DNA from: Micropterus salmoides
Taxonomy: Eukaryota > Chordata > Actinopteri > Centrarchiformes > Centrarchidae
Assembly: GCF_014851395.1 (NCBI RefSeq)
Contig: NW_024040040.1
Span: 25,401,000-25,464,999, forward strand
Length of the DNA stretch: 64,000 nt
Reading direction: 5' to 3'
Position numbers and translations under genes: made by a program
Notes under the pieces: model-generated
Told to the model about the DNA's origin: nothing
Database searches by the model: none
Seen by the model: the letters and a program-made list of their open reading frames with translations, nothing else
Shown: one piece after another, positions 1 through 11,671 of the stretch
Position numbering within the stretch: position 1 is the stretch's first letter
How the letters are laid out: each line of letters begins with the position of its first letter

Positions 1-1954
1 TACGACCCCAGCTCAAGGGGTGCAACATAAGAGAAGCGGCGATACGAAGAACTCAGCAGATGAAAGAACAAACTACAATAGGTAACACAGGGCTGTGGTA
101 CACTGCTGCTACAAACAAGGCTGATTGCATGGGGGGAGAGACCAAAAGGGTGCTCCTTTTATTTCCCATGTTTCATCCTGGTTGGCCAGCTCCAACCTCC
201 ATTGGCCAATGTGCAGCTCGGCCAGGCTGCACAGGTGCGAGCCAGTCACCCACTCAGCACCTTAGGAGAAATTAGTGGGGGAGAAAGAAGGCAGGAGGAA
301 AACAAAACAAAAACAGGCCTGCTTGGCATGTAAAAGCAGTGGAGGCTGAGAAATACTGATTTTAGTTCCTAGTGCTGTATGGATGAAGCTGCCACATTTC
401 CCACACATGAAAGTCAATAGCGTCTTTCATTAGCTCTGTCATTCTACAAAAATCTACAATTCTTCCTAACCCAACACTTTTGTAATATTTTCTATTTAGA
501 AAATCAAGTCTCAATCTGAATCCCCCTTTCATAAAAATGTTAATTGCAGGCCTATGATGAGACATAAACTGGTATTCTGCCTGAAAGTCAGATGCACTAC
601 ATGCTAATGCACTAAACCTCTCTCCATGCCTTTACTTTCCATCACCACTTCCCTGTTTTGGCGTCGGATGTCAATCTTGAGACACAAAGTCATCCAATAT
701 GGTTGTAAAATTTAGGGTACAGTTAGGACACAGTCACATGCTCCTGTCAGAGCAAATAAATATGTCACCCCAAATGGATATCAAAGGTGAGCTGACTTCA
801 GTTTGCAAGAGTTTAATCTAAACAATCAAGATCAGCAGATCAGGTTTACAGGTAGTAGCGGTTGCAACAGGCCAATCAGCCAGAGCACATGACAATGACC
901 AGGCACAGACTGAAGAAACGAGCAAATATTTAAGCACAAAGTAATGAGCAGGGCGGGACCAAGACCAGGTGGAGCACATATAATCAAACAGAACACACAC
1001 AGCCAAGCAGGTGACAGGAATCAGGGAATTAAACTAATGGAGAACTGGATCGTGACAAAATCAAGAGATCCTGATACTGTCCAATTATTTATTTTGACAG
1101 TTTATTGACCTAACATTAGAGACCTCAAAGTGTAGTGTTCAGTGAAAGGCACTGATCATGTCCTGCTTAAGAGCTTTCTTACCACATTTTAAAATGGGTT
1201 GCATCATTGCATGCAGTTGTTTTTTAAACCTTTTTTTTGATGGGTTGGGGGATGGGTTAAGCTTTCCTATGTGATATACACTGAGTGTATAATGGCGTAT
1301 GTAGGTATGGCATGCTAGGATAAATGTGATGTATACCTTTAAGAGAACCTACCAATGACAACATTGATACCAGAATTTTATGTGGGAAAGTAGTGTGAAT
1401 CTAAGTCTTCAGGCCTCTTTTACATTAAAGAGATTCTCACCTGGAGTGCATCTTTAACTTTTTGCCTGGTCCGCTGAATTATTAGCAGTAATGGACAGCA
1501 GGGAGGCAGTGTGCTCTGTACTTCCGACAGTCTTCCATCTGTTTATCTGAAGCTGTGATAGATGGGCTGTGGAAATTTCCTACCCTTATGTAGCTGCAAT
1601 CAGTCTCCCCATCACTACTGATAACAAGGCACGCGAAAAACACAACCTCACAATAGCAGCAGGCCCTCACAACAAACTGGGTTAATGATGCAGGAGGCCT
1701 GCCTGTCACCCTCTGGACTCACACAGGTCCAGCCTCGTATTTGTCTGTCTGTCACAGAATTTGGTTCTCTACCACATTAGTCTGCTGGCCTTAAAGAAAC
1801 AAACATTAGAGCTGGCTTACAACAAAGGGACTTTGTTAACTCTTGACTAAGGCGTGGATACATCTGCTTTTTGGCTCACACAGGCACATACCTGGACTCA
1901 AAAGTAAATGATGAAAGATAACTAATGCATATGCTTCTATACAGGGCATGAGTA
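1..1954. other. No gene recognised; repeat-like segment about 795-1060
   Basis: I see no exon with matching splice sites, and no long reading frame with recognisable protein. The stretch around 795-1060, with phrases about 'caggtgacaggaatcaggg', resembles sequence at 13090-13620 and 34170-34770 in style and is probably a dispersed teleost repeat. The rest is AT-rich unique-looking DNA. Confidence 0.4.
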
Positions 1955-2160
1955 TGAAATGATGTGAATCATATGCTATGACCTTCACAGTTAGCAGATC
2001 TCAGCACAACTGAATACCTATGGGAGATTTTGCTCTCCACCACCATCATCTAAACACCAGATGAGGAAATATCTTTTAAAAGAATGCTGTCCCTCCCTCC
2101 AGCAGAGCTTAAGCACTTAATCTGTGACCAGCAGCACTGGAGCTGTTCTGGAGGGTGGAG
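1955..2160 (+). pseudogene. Tc1-like transposase C-terminal fragment
   Basis: One frame over 1984-2030 reads as the third catalytic segment of a Tc1/mariner transposase (pattern DL..TEYLWEIL, ending in the Glu-Leu-Trp block around the last acidic residue of the DDE triad). Downstream nucleotides (ccaccaccatcatc..aaacaccagatgagg) continue a very common fish Tc1-type element. Frame breaks and the absence of any upstream DDE segment show a dead remnant. A sister fragment of the same family lies at 59940-60075. The family assignment is from memory of the fish consensus. Confidence 0.6.
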
Positions 2161-2164
2161 GTGA

Positions 2165-4328
2165 AACCTAACCCTCTATGACACTTTATGTTGGGTTTTA
2201 TTTGAATCTGGCACACATCTATACCTTCCATTAAATAAAAGCCATTTAACTCCTCACATGACACTACTTGAGCAGAAGCACTTGCAGTGGAGAGTATATA
2301 TGCAAAGTTGAAGAACTCAAGAACAACAGTGCTTATGATGATCACAAAGCCCACCTATGTAAGAGCATCTTTTAGATTTTTTACTGAACTTAAATGATAG
2401 ATTTAGTGGAAATTGTGATTTTAAAAGCAAATCTATAAACGTAGAAGTTTTATACATGAATAGGGCAGACATCCCAAGATTAGACGATTAGACTGCCACT
2501 TTTTTTTACACTGTGGCCTATTTGCACTAGTTCACTATTCATAAATGCAACTGATTCTACCCTGTCAGAACATCAAGCCTGTATGATTTTAACAAGAAAA
2601 GGAACTGTTGTTGGCTTTTGTATGTTCATATATAAGGCTGCACTGCTGCTACAAGCTCATTTGACACTATGAATTGGTGTTGTCATGTTTAGAAGTTTTA
2701 ATTAATGATTAATAAATCATTGACCAAGGCTTTAAGGATCTATTAAAAGCAATTGATAAGAAGTACCTTTGGATTACCAGGTTGTGAAATATCCCTTTGG
2801 GTGGTGTTGACCCTCCTCCAGCAGGACATCTGCTTTGTCTTTTTAACTCTTGTTCATCAGGAAGAAGCCCCCAATCAATTATTTGACCTTCTTCAGGCTT
2901 CAGTAACTGCTATTTAGAACTTGGTGGCTTATTAGAAAGTGAATCTTTGTTAATGACTATTGCCAGAATAAGGGAACTGTCATCTGTAATCTCCCTCTCT
3001 CCATCTAGACAACAATTATTTTTCTCTGGCTCAAAAATACATTTGATTTCATTACATCTTCTCTGCCTTACCTACATAGTGCTCCATATTATTTAATTAA
3101 ACACACATCAAGCTGTCAAAAATAGTGGGCTTACAGAAATCCACCATGATGAGGCAGGTAATTGTGTGTCATAATTTTCATGCTGCTATTAATTACCTTA
3201 TCACATGCATTGGCTGGGGGAAACATAATGAATGAATGTGTCCCTCTAACTTTGCAGACGAGATTATTTATCATCATGCATTGTAATTATACCCGGAGCT
3301 TGGCACATTGAAATGGTTTTGCTGTGGAGCTGATAGCATAAATGTTTGATGAGATGTTTTCATTGATGTGTGACTGACTTTGCATTATAGTCAGAGAGAG
3401 GCTTACAGGTTTTCCTCATCACTGATAGTGTTTGCCTCAATCATTGTTGATAAGATCAAAGACTGGGGAAGATTTGTCAAAGGTCAGCTGTGTGAAAGAA
3501 GTTTATAGCAATTACCGTCTACAGCCCTGCATTCAATCACACCGGCCTCATGGGTCATTAATGTGCAAACCTATGACAAAAAACATTGTTTTCTTCGGAG
3601 ATTTGCCATCAAGTCAAGTCAATCTCATCCACATACACAAATCACACATGGCTCGGTCATGTGTCCGACACTTACTACTCGGGTGATTTGAACAAATAGA
3701 GGAAGTCCGGTTACTAGTCCACAGCTATTTGCAGTGCCAATAGACAATCTAAGGACAAAGGGGAATCTAATTACCGGGGCTCCAACACCACAAAAGTGTA
3801 GCTTGGACTAAGAACCATCACAGACCAAGGGACCAGCAGTGCTGAGAGAATGTCATCGCTCTGATGCACTGAACATCTATGCATGACACATGAAAATGAT
3901 GCAAGACAGTTGAGGAGAAACAAAAGGCCCAGGATCCCTGCCCACTAGCAATATCCAGGGCAGATGTAGGGAAGCGTATGTATGTATTATATGAGTAAAA
4001 TTAAAAATGAAAATACAATAATACAATTTTCATTTTCACATGTCTCTATGGGCATTCTATGACCATATTAAAATGAAAGTGGAAAAGCTGACATTTCATT
4101 TTCAAAGTCATATCCCGCTGTAGAGTGGACAATATTCAAATGTTAATTCACATTCTAAAATGCAATATAAGATTTTTCCATTTATGCAAGATGTATTTAA
4201 GTCAGAATGAAAATGCAATTTCCTAACAATTTCAAATTGAAAATGACATTTTCCATTTAATATTCAAAGACTTAACCTGGTCTTAGTACTACATTTATCT
4301 CTCCAATAGATTAAATTGGCTTCTCTCT
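2165..4328. other. Gene-free AT-rich DNA; possible conserved non-coding block 2830-3340
   Basis: I see no exon here. The piece 2830-3340 is rich in TAATTA, TTAAT and ATGCAT-like homeodomain/POU-type motifs, with no repeat signature, which is the usual look of vertebrate conserved enhancers near developmental or neural genes. That is only a compositional impression. The piece 3990-4270 is a low-complexity tract built from repeated 'cattttcattt/gaaaatg' words, probably an old MITE. Confidence 0.3.
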
Positions 4329-5000
4329 CCCCGGATTCACACAGGCCGTGTGTGCGCTGCGTTACGGCTGCCGTACCTAATCGCTGCCATTGTAGTCAAT
4401 GCTTGTGCTCACACTAGAAGCGCCGCAACGCATCCCAGAAGTGTTCCAGAAGCGTCTCTCCGCTCTGCTGTGCGAAAAATAGGCAGCCGGTCTATTTTTG
4501 ACAGAAGACGCGTTAAGCAACACCGAGCAGATGAGCTGGGCAGGAAGTCAGACACAGAAACAGAAGACAATCCAGTCTTTTTTCAAAATAAAATACCTTG
4601 TGCCAACTCCCAATCGTGTAGCAAAAATAAAGACCGTTAAAACAGACCAAAAAAGAAACAATTTAACTATGTAGCCTTCTTAACCACGGTAGAAGCACAA
4701 AACTCAAGGACAACTTACTAAATCAACCAAATTTAAACAATTCAGCAAAATCAGGCAGGCAAAACACTCTTATTCTGAAATGCTCCTTGCGGGAAATTCA
4801 GCCCTGCAGGGAACTGGGGGAAAACGGTTCACAGAGCTCTGTGATCAGTTGTAGAAGCACAAAAAATGACAAATAAACAACAAGCCAACAATGTGGGGCA
4901 GGCTAAACGCTGAAACACTTGAGTTGATGCAGGGCTGAGGATGGGTCAAAACCGTGACGCAGCCGTAATGCGGCGCATACGCTGCCTTGTGATTCCGGGG
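4329..5000. mobile_element. 672-bp non-autonomous DNA transposon (MITE) with imperfect TIRs
   Basis: The left end CCCCGGATTCACACAGGCC and the reverse complement of the right end (CCCCGGAATCACAAGGCAGC) are imperfect inverted repeats. Both continue into CGCTGCGTTACGGCTGC-like sequence, giving about 40 bp of similarity. The interior has no transposase. A clear target duplication is not visible, so the superfamily cannot be assigned. The small open frame inside (4350-4640) is a by-product of the GC-rich terminal repeat. Confidence 0.6.
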
Positions 5001-6284
5001 TCAGAGTGTTCAAAAACCAACTCACTGTTTCAACCACGTCTCGACCTTCTTTTGGTATATGGTAATGAAATTGAAGCTCTGTGCTGTGTAGATATTGTGT
5101 TGGCTGCCCCCGCCTACCGCCCCAGCCCTCTCTCCCTCTTTCTTGCTATCTCTCTCGCTCTCTCTCTCTCTCCCCTGAACCTGTAAGTTTTGTTATGTTG
5201 CTTTAATGTTTGTTTTGCATGTTAGCCTCTTGAACATGGCGTTAGTATGTTCCTCAGCTAATGTGGCTAGCTTGTATTGTAGGCCCACACACTAACTGGA
5301 GCAATCTTGAGAATCTTTGTAATATTGAAACAGCTAAGAGAAACTATATGAACGTTACGCCTCATTTGAATAAGTAAGTTGTGTTGTGAATTATTTTGGA
5401 GCATTATAGCCTAAATTGTTATCATTAATTACTAGAGCAATGGTGGTCTACATTGTCATCATTTAAAGTGTTATTTTATAGTGTAAAGTTAGGATCACAG
5501 TGTGAAAACTCTACAGCTCTGAGTGTATGTGCTCCTTTCTGTATCTAACTGCCCAGGCACATGTGTGTGTGTGTGAGCAAGTTCGTGTGCTTTGGGAGAA
5601 AAGGGAAGGAGCACAGTGAGGCAGCATCAAAAACACCTGCAAAGGAAAATATAGAAGCAGATTTTATGCAAATTGTATTACAAAACATATAGTCCATCAC
5701 AGTAAGAATGTCCTGTTTCTAGCACAGAGCACAAACAACACCAGTTTATTCCACAAAAGACAGGTTATGGATGAAATGGCATGATCAAGCAGAGTGCATG
5801 AAAAAGACACAGAGAGGAGGAGCAGGCAGTCAGGGACTTTCCCACCAAATGCTTGGGCACGTGAAAATCTTGGACTTTCCCAGACTCAGGTGCAGGAGGA
5901 AAGAGAGCCAAGAGATGATGTGAAGCCAAGAAACAGAGCTATAAAAGGAGGTCCAAAAGGAGGTGAAAGTCAGTCGTTACATGGTTTTCATGTCGACTCG
6001 GGTCTCTGTTCTGGTAACAGAATGGGGCTCTATTTTGCACCAATCTCTGACACACTCCGGTGGAACTTTAGTTTTCTAATTGGTGTCTGTTTTTGTTGAT
6101 AATAAAAATGTTGGTAAAAGTTCAAGCTTTCTTATCTGGCCCAAGTCTTGAATTTTTACATAGTTGGATATGGGCAACTGTGGGGTTTTATTTCATGTTA
6201 CTTGTTGTGGAACTTCATAGTGCAACACTAGCTCAGCTTGCTTCATTATTAGCAGTGTTGTGCAAGTTATTTCCAAAATGTAAT
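5001..6284. other. Gene-free spacer with a CT-rich low-complexity tract
   Basis: A degenerate (CT)n tract lies at about 5120-5175. The remainder shows no recognisable exon, repeat end or RNA gene. Short open frames at 5794-6398 have no recognisable domains and no supporting splice context. Confidence 0.4.
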
Positions 6285-6473
6285 ACATTATTTACATTTA
6301 CATTTATCCATTTGGCAGACGCTTTTATCCAAAGCGACTTACATTTGAGGAACAACATACAAGCATCAACAGAGCATCAAATACAGATCTACAACTGACA
6401 ATACATAGTAGTAAGAGCAGCAATAAATACTAGTGAGAGCTCATAGTACATATCACATCAATGGGGTAAATAC

Positions 6474-8177
6474 CTAGGGAAGGAAGTAAGAGTTGGCATG
6501 CTGAGTGAGGTAGGGCCTGATTTTCCTTATGTTGTATAGAGCAAAGCGGCATGACTGAGAGACAGTAGCAACATGGTCTGAAAAGGACAGCTGGTCATCA
6601 ATCATGACACCCAAGTTTCTCACCACCTTGATTGGAGTTATGGTTGCAGAGTCAATTTGTAGTTTGATGTTATGGTGGATAGATTGCTTGGCTGGAATGA
6701 CCAAGAGTTCAGTCTTAGAGAGGTTTAGTTGAAGGTGGCAAGCCTTCATCCATGCAGATATGTCCGATAGACAGTCCGTGATCCGCGCCGAGACGGTGGG
6801 ATCGCCTGGTGGGAAGGATAGGTAGAGTTGCGTATCGTCTGCGTAGCAGTGGTAAGAAAAGCCGTGCGAGCGAATGATCGGCCCCAGTGAGGTGGTGTAA
6901 ATTGAGAAGAGAAGGGGCCCTAGCACTGAGCCTTGGGGCACCCCTGTGGAGAGGCAGTGGGAGGAGGATAATTGTCCTTGCCACAAAACATCGTAGGAAC
7001 GCCCAGAGAGGTAGGATTCGAACCACAGGAGTGCTTTACTCGAGATGCCCATTGCTGAGAGAGCGGATAGCAGGATCCTGTGGTTGACTGTGTCAAAGGC
7101 AGCTGATAGGTCAAGCAGGATAAGAACCGAAGATTGGGCTGCAGCTTTAGCTGACCTTAGGGCTTCTGTTACAGACAGAAGAGCCGTTTCCGTAGAGTGG
7201 GCACTCTTAAAACCAGACTGATATGGATCTAGGAGGTCATTCCCTGAGAGGAATTCTGAGACCTGTTTGAATACTGCCCATTCAATAGTTTTGGATAAAA
7301 AAGGTAGAAGAGACACTGGTCGATAGTTCTCAACCTGAGCCCTTTTGAAAGTGGTCAGGAAGGTTCCTGAAGCCAGAGAAGTATTTATCACATGAGTGAT
7401 TGTCGGGACCACAGTAGGAGATATGGCTTGGAGGAGATTCGTAGGAATCGGGTCCAGTGTGCATGTAGTTGGACGGCTACGGGTCAAGAGTTCTGATACT
7501 TTGCTCTCTGTGAGAGGAGTAAACAAGGAGAGTGAACAACCACTGACCTGGGAGGGCAGAGGAAAAGTTGTAGTAGGACTGCTACATTGGTTGAGTTTGA
7601 GTGTTTCAGAGAATTGGCTAGTTATAGCCTCCGCTTTGCCTGTGAAGAAGGCAGCAAAGGTATCAGCAGACAAGTTTGTGGGTGTTGGAGGTGGAGGAGG
7701 ATTTAGTAGCACTTTAAAAGTGGAAAATAATTTCCTCGAGTCAGTGGCACTGCCTATTCTGTCATTATAGAACGCAGTTTTGGCAGCACTGATGCTTGTT
7801 GAGAAGGAGGATAGGAGCAATTGATAGCCCTTATGGTCGGCGGGGTCTTTGGTTTTTCGCCATTTTCTTTCAGCCGCTCTGAGATCAGTACGAAGCCCAC
7901 AGATGGTATCAGTTAGCCACGGGTGGGACTGATTTGTGCGAGCAGGCTTGGTGGATAGAGGACACAGGCTATCCAGGCACGAGCTTAGTGTAGAGCACTG
8001 AGATTGTGTGGCATCATTGACCTCAAGTGAGGAAAATGTGTTGAGGGAGGGTAGAGCAGAAGCTACCACTGAGGCAAAGTGAGCGGGAGACAGGTTGCGG
8101 AGGTTGCGGCGGTGTGAGACCAATGGGCTTTTCCTGTAGGCATACCGTGAACTGAATGAAATAGTGGTCAGACACAT
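6474..8177 (-). pseudogene. L2 LINE reverse transcriptase, C-terminus deleted
   Basis: A 567-residue open frame encodes a non-LTR reverse transcriptase. The order is a linker rich in Ser/Pro, then NYRPVSLLPFLSKTIE, DLSAAFDTVNH (first catalytic Asp), STGVPQGSVLGPLLF, and the catalytic YADD at about residue 445, followed by the thumb (LNLSKTELLVIPAK, RNLGVMIDD). The frame then jumps at RPYLTQHA directly into 3'-UTR-type sequence and stops. The C-terminal domain normally following the thumb in L2 proteins is missing, so a few hundred bases were deleted. The RT core itself is surprisingly open. The first Met is not a true start; the real frame would continue upstream from the endonuclease. Confidence 0.85.
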
Positions 8178-8192
8178 GTAGAGGAGTGACTG

Positions 8193-8645
8193 TTAGGCAC
8201 TCTGTGGCACAGTTTCGGACAAGAACGAGGGGCTGAGAACCCGTGTTAGATCAAAGGACTGAATTAGAGACAGGAAGTCTGCTGAGTTTGAATTGTCTAA
8301 GTGAATGTTCATGTCACCGACGACCAGTAGGGGACAGTCATGCTCTGGGATTGAAGACAGCAGTGTGTCTAGCTCCTCCACAAAGTAACCCATTTGTCCT
8401 GGTGGACGGTATATGACAATCACAGAGACCTTTACCGGAGCGGACACAAAGACAGCATGGTATTTGAAGGAGGCATATTGATTCGGGGGTAGCAGCTGTC
8501 TGAATTTCCATTTGTTGGAAATTAAGAACCCAGTCCCACCCCTCCTCCCAGACGGCCGGGGGGTGTGGGTGAAAGAGTAATTGGTGGACTGCGCAGCGGG
8601 GGTAGCAGAGTTTTCTGGTTTGATCCAGGTCTCAGCTCAACTCTT
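8193..8645 (-). pseudogene. L2 LINE endonuclease, C-terminal part
   Basis: This is the AP-endonuclease-like domain of the same LINE. It covers the segment with TGLLISNKW-type sequence (about 8500-8560), then VSVIVIYRPPG, and LLVVGDMNIHLD, which holds the GD.N motif of the exonuclease/endonuclease/phosphatase fold. The His-containing final motif appears damaged: the frame ends just after DLTRVLSP and the RT frame opens in a different phase, so a small deletion and a frameshift separate the two. The N-terminal half of the domain is absent because the insertion is 5'-truncated. Confidence 0.75.
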
Positions 8646-8949
8646 ATTTGCCCTAGTTACTGTTATCTTAGATTTATTAGTATAATATTACTGAATTGTA
8701 ATGCTTTTCAATACTTTTACGTTACTTTTGAGTTCCTTTCACTGCTATTTAATGGGTGCATTATTCAGATCGTAAAATGTGCCTGCATAGATTGGTTCTA
8801 GTGATGTGCATATTGCAGTTACATCTGCGGATTGAGTGGGTCTTTAGCTGCGTTTCCACCAAAAGTACCTGAGACTTTTTTCCCCAGAAGGTGCTTTTCA
8901 AGGAACTAAAACATTCCTTCAGCCCATCGTTGTGTGCGTTTCCACCTAT

Positions 8950-9284
8950 CTAAGACTTTCTCTATGTACACAAAAGGCCTATTTCTGTCAAATATTGTTC
9001 ACAAATCTGTCAAAATCTGTGTTAGTGAGCACTTCTCCTTTGGCGGGATAATTCATCCACCTCACAGGTATGGCATATCAAGGTGCTGATCAGACAGCAT
9101 GGGTATTGCACAGGTGTGCCTTAGTGTGGCCACAATAAAAGGCCACTCAAAAATGTTTTTGCGAACAATATTTGAGAGAAAAATGCCTTTTATGTGTACA
9201 TAGAGAAAGTCTTGAACTCTGAGTTCAGCTCATGATAAATGGGGGCAAAAACAAAATTGGTGCATTTATAATTTTGTTCAGTGA
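8950..9284. mobile_element. Internally deleted Tc1-type element (MITE)
   Basis: A nearly symmetrical structure has arms with CTTTCTCTATGTACACAAAA on the left and the matching inverted GTGTACATAGAGAAAG on the right. The arms continue into CAAATATTGTTC on each side. The centre (ggcatatcaaggtgctgatcagacagcat...cacaggtgtgcctta) and the right terminus (tataattttgttcagtg) match a fish Tc1-like family from memory. The transposase is completely deleted, and the outer end on the left is missing. Confidence 0.6.
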
Positions 9285-9610
9285 ACATCAGATTTGATTT
9301 GAATATAATGAAAAACTGTAAGCTTTGTTTGTACACTAAAAATAGCAATTTTTTGTGTGGGAACATAAAGAAGAGACATAAGATCAAAGTTCGTTACATA
9401 TTTAACAACAAACTGGATAAAGCTATCAAGTTCTTAAAAGAACTCCGGCACAGATTCATTCCAGAAATGGCAGTGCCATGTAAAGATGAAGTTTTGTTGG
9501 GCTCCTCATGGGACTATCATTTTCATACTATTTCTCTTTTTAAATCACTCTCTGCGACCCTACACGCTTTCATAAAGAAGTTGACACGTTTCTCAAACTG
9601 CTGAGAGGAA
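9285..9610. other. Unassigned spacer between two transposon fragments
   Basis: A 107-residue open frame on the + strand covers most of this stretch (9281-9604), but its sequence shows no domain I recognise and no intron or promoter context. It is probably non-coding. Confidence 0.3.
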
Positions 9611-10180
9611 AATGCCAGAAAGTCGCCAAGGAAACAAGTCTGAGTCAGAGGTGAACGTTTATGCTAACACTAGTGCTAGCGCAGCAGATGATGCAAACGG
9701 CGATAACTAACATGCAGTGCTGCTGGCTATTGAGTCCTTAAAACAAGATTTGATGGTGAAAATGGAAGAAAAGGCTCCGGAGCCAGATTGGCCAGATTCA
9801 GACCGAACTATGATGTGTGGTGGAACAAGTTGATAATGAGTGCAAGTGGCAAAGAGTCGAGTGTCTGAGCTGGAGGCTGAGGTTAGCGGTCAGTTGGGCT
9901 CATTTGCCTGTCAGCGTTATGAAAAAAGAACTGGCCATACTGAGAGACCGCTGCAAGGATTTGGAGGCGAGATCGCGGAGCTGCAATATATGCTTAACGG
10001 GAGTGACGGAAGGCCGTGAGCATGGGCAACATACGTCCAATTTTGTGACTGAATCTCGAGAAGCCTCCCACCATAGACCGGGCACACCGCACCCTCCACA
10101 GTAATCCGACTTCTCATTTGGTATACTATGATATCCTTGTCAACGAGGACAATATGGACAATGGACAATATGTATCTGGA
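9611..10180 (+). pseudogene. L1-type LINE ORF1 fragment
   Basis: Near 9611 the + strand starts MPESRQGNKSESE-like sequence. It then shows a coiled-coil-type stretch (KKELAILRDRCKDLEARSR), followed by the start of the L1 ORF1 RNA-binding domain (NICLTGVTEGRE) and the EKPPTIDRAHRTL-like block at about 10055-10100. Several frame changes and an in-frame stop show that it is dead. In L1 this protein is the trimeric RNA chaperone that coats the retrotransposon RNA. The identification rests on the DLE.RSR-N-I-L-GV pattern. Confidence 0.6.
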
Positions 10181-10499
10181 AGAATGGGTCAATTTTTGTT
10201 TTATTTACATTGTACATTATCAACATATTCAGCTTTAATGGATACATTGAGACAAGAGATTAATTGAGTTCTACATTTGTTCCTGTGTGGAGCACACATG
10301 GTAAGCAGTTTAGGAGAGGAGGTTGACTAGAAGAGCTGGCAGTCTCCATGCCAGAAACAAGCGATGCTGTGTTCATGTTTTTATTGTTTAAGATTGTTAG
10401 GGTTACATGTTGCTTTATGTCTTTTAACGTGTATTCAGGTACCCCCCCCCCCCGATGTTCTGGGTCTCTGATGTGTCAAATGATGAATCTCCAGTCTGA

Positions 10500-11190
10500 A
10501 AGGACCTTTTTAAGGAAGGGCACATTTCGTTTGAACAGTTAAAGAAAGACTGACGAGAAAAGAAAGACAGTATCCCTCAGTCAGATTTCTTTATATACCC
10601 GCAGGTACGGAGTTATGTAAAAACACATCTCTTTAATAACCCCTCAGAGTACATGGATAGATGAATGTTTGAACATGGATCCAGTTGACAGAGGTGACAA
10701 TATCCAGAGAATTGCCATCTTACCACTTAATCGTTTAGAAGCATTAATCGTTTAGAAGAAGGTAGACTGGCAGGCAGCATTGTACAGGTACAGGTACATT
10801 GGTACACTCCTCATCACTATGTATTTGACAGGGGTTGCTGCAGTTTAAGGTTCTGCACAGAATACATTTATTTACATTTAAGATCCGACTTGCATCAGAT
10901 GCAGGCGGGACCCACCTCAGTCACATGTTGTAGTTATGCCTGAAACTGACTATTTTGGACAGGTATATTTGATACTTTCATATATGTAATAAAGTTATTA
11001 GTCCCAACCCATTACCTGCACTATTTGGGGTCATTCCTCTGGAGACACAAATAACGAGGGACCAGGCCGAGGCTATAGCATTCTCCACCCTACTGGCTCC
11101 CCCACCCTTCTCATTGGCACTGGGTGGAGGTGGTGATATCCCATCTCAAACTAGAACTCAAATACACTCAAAAACCAATCAGTAAAAATA
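10500..11190 (+). pseudogene. L1-type LINE ORF2 C-terminal fragment
   Basis: Pieces of the L1 ORF2 C-terminal region appear in order on the + strand: FEQLKKD (about 10535), QSDFFIYPQVRSYVKTHL (about 10578-10630), LHRIHL (about 10852), FGVIPLETQI (about 11027) and WVEVVISHLKLELKYTQ (about 11125-11172). The endonuclease and RT domains between the ORF1 remnant and this tail are absent. Together with 9611-10180 it is therefore an L1 copy with a very large internal deletion or two joined fragments. The poly-C tract at 10442-10453 lies at the join. Confidence 0.55.
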
Positions 11191-11671
11191 AATGGAATAA
11201 GAAAAGAACACTGGCACAGAGAAAGAAAGAAACGGTTTGGAAGGTCATTAAAACATTTCCAACCGACAAGAGCAACATATCAGCTGCAACACTCACGTCT
11301 GTGTCCACCTGAGTGTTGGACAAACATGATTTTTAATGAGCTTTATTACCTGCTGTAATCAGCTGTTCCATTTGTTTTGGAGAGGAGGAGACCGACTTCG
11401 GCTCCGTGTAGAAACTTTCTGACTGATGAAAACTTAAAAACAATTTCGAGCCCAGTGTATAGCATAACTCGATCAGCTGTTCGCTGTAAACACACCACTG
11501 CATGCTAACTGCTGTTTCCAAGCAATACATTGAATGCCGACATACGATCTCAGGCCGAGCAGGGACGCACGGAACTAAATTTAGACCCTGGTCCCTGAGG
11601 TGGAAACGTAGTTGGTTCCTCAAAAAGGTTCCTATTTCGAGGGTATAGTTCCTTTGATCGAAACACAGCTA

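Larger units (their letters stand above)
6285..8645 (-). mobile_element. 5'-truncated L2-clade LINE retrotransposon
   Basis: Read on the minus strand, the element keeps the C-terminal part of the endonuclease, the reverse transcriptase and a 3' tail. The tail at about 6290-6345 is the widespread teleost L2 3' end (a ttacattta-type repeat plus 'ggcagacgcttttatccaaagcgac'). The 5' end is lost inside the endonuclease near 8645, the usual outcome of target-primed reverse transcription. Coding is interrupted by a frame change near 8180-8193 and by a deletion after the RT fingers/palm/thumb (see the RT entry). L2-type elements of this kind (Maui-like) are common in percomorph fish. Confidence 0.85.
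8845..11671. mobile_element. Composite repeat bounded by TAGCTG(C/T)GTTTC inverted ends
   Basis: The left end TAGCTGCGTTTCCACC and the right end (reverse complement TAGCTGTGTTTCGATC) are inverted. The internal flanks on both sides repeat 'ggaac' and 'cgtttccac' words, as in teleost MITEs of this type. Between them lie a deleted Tc1-type element (about 8950-9284) and L1 fragments (9611-11190), so the original MITE seems to have been split by later insertions. No target duplication is obvious. Confidence 0.4.

Noticed and set aside
9281..9604. 107-residue open frame as a host gene
   Set aside because: No recognised domain, starts at the end of a Tc1 derivative, and has no splice or promoter context.
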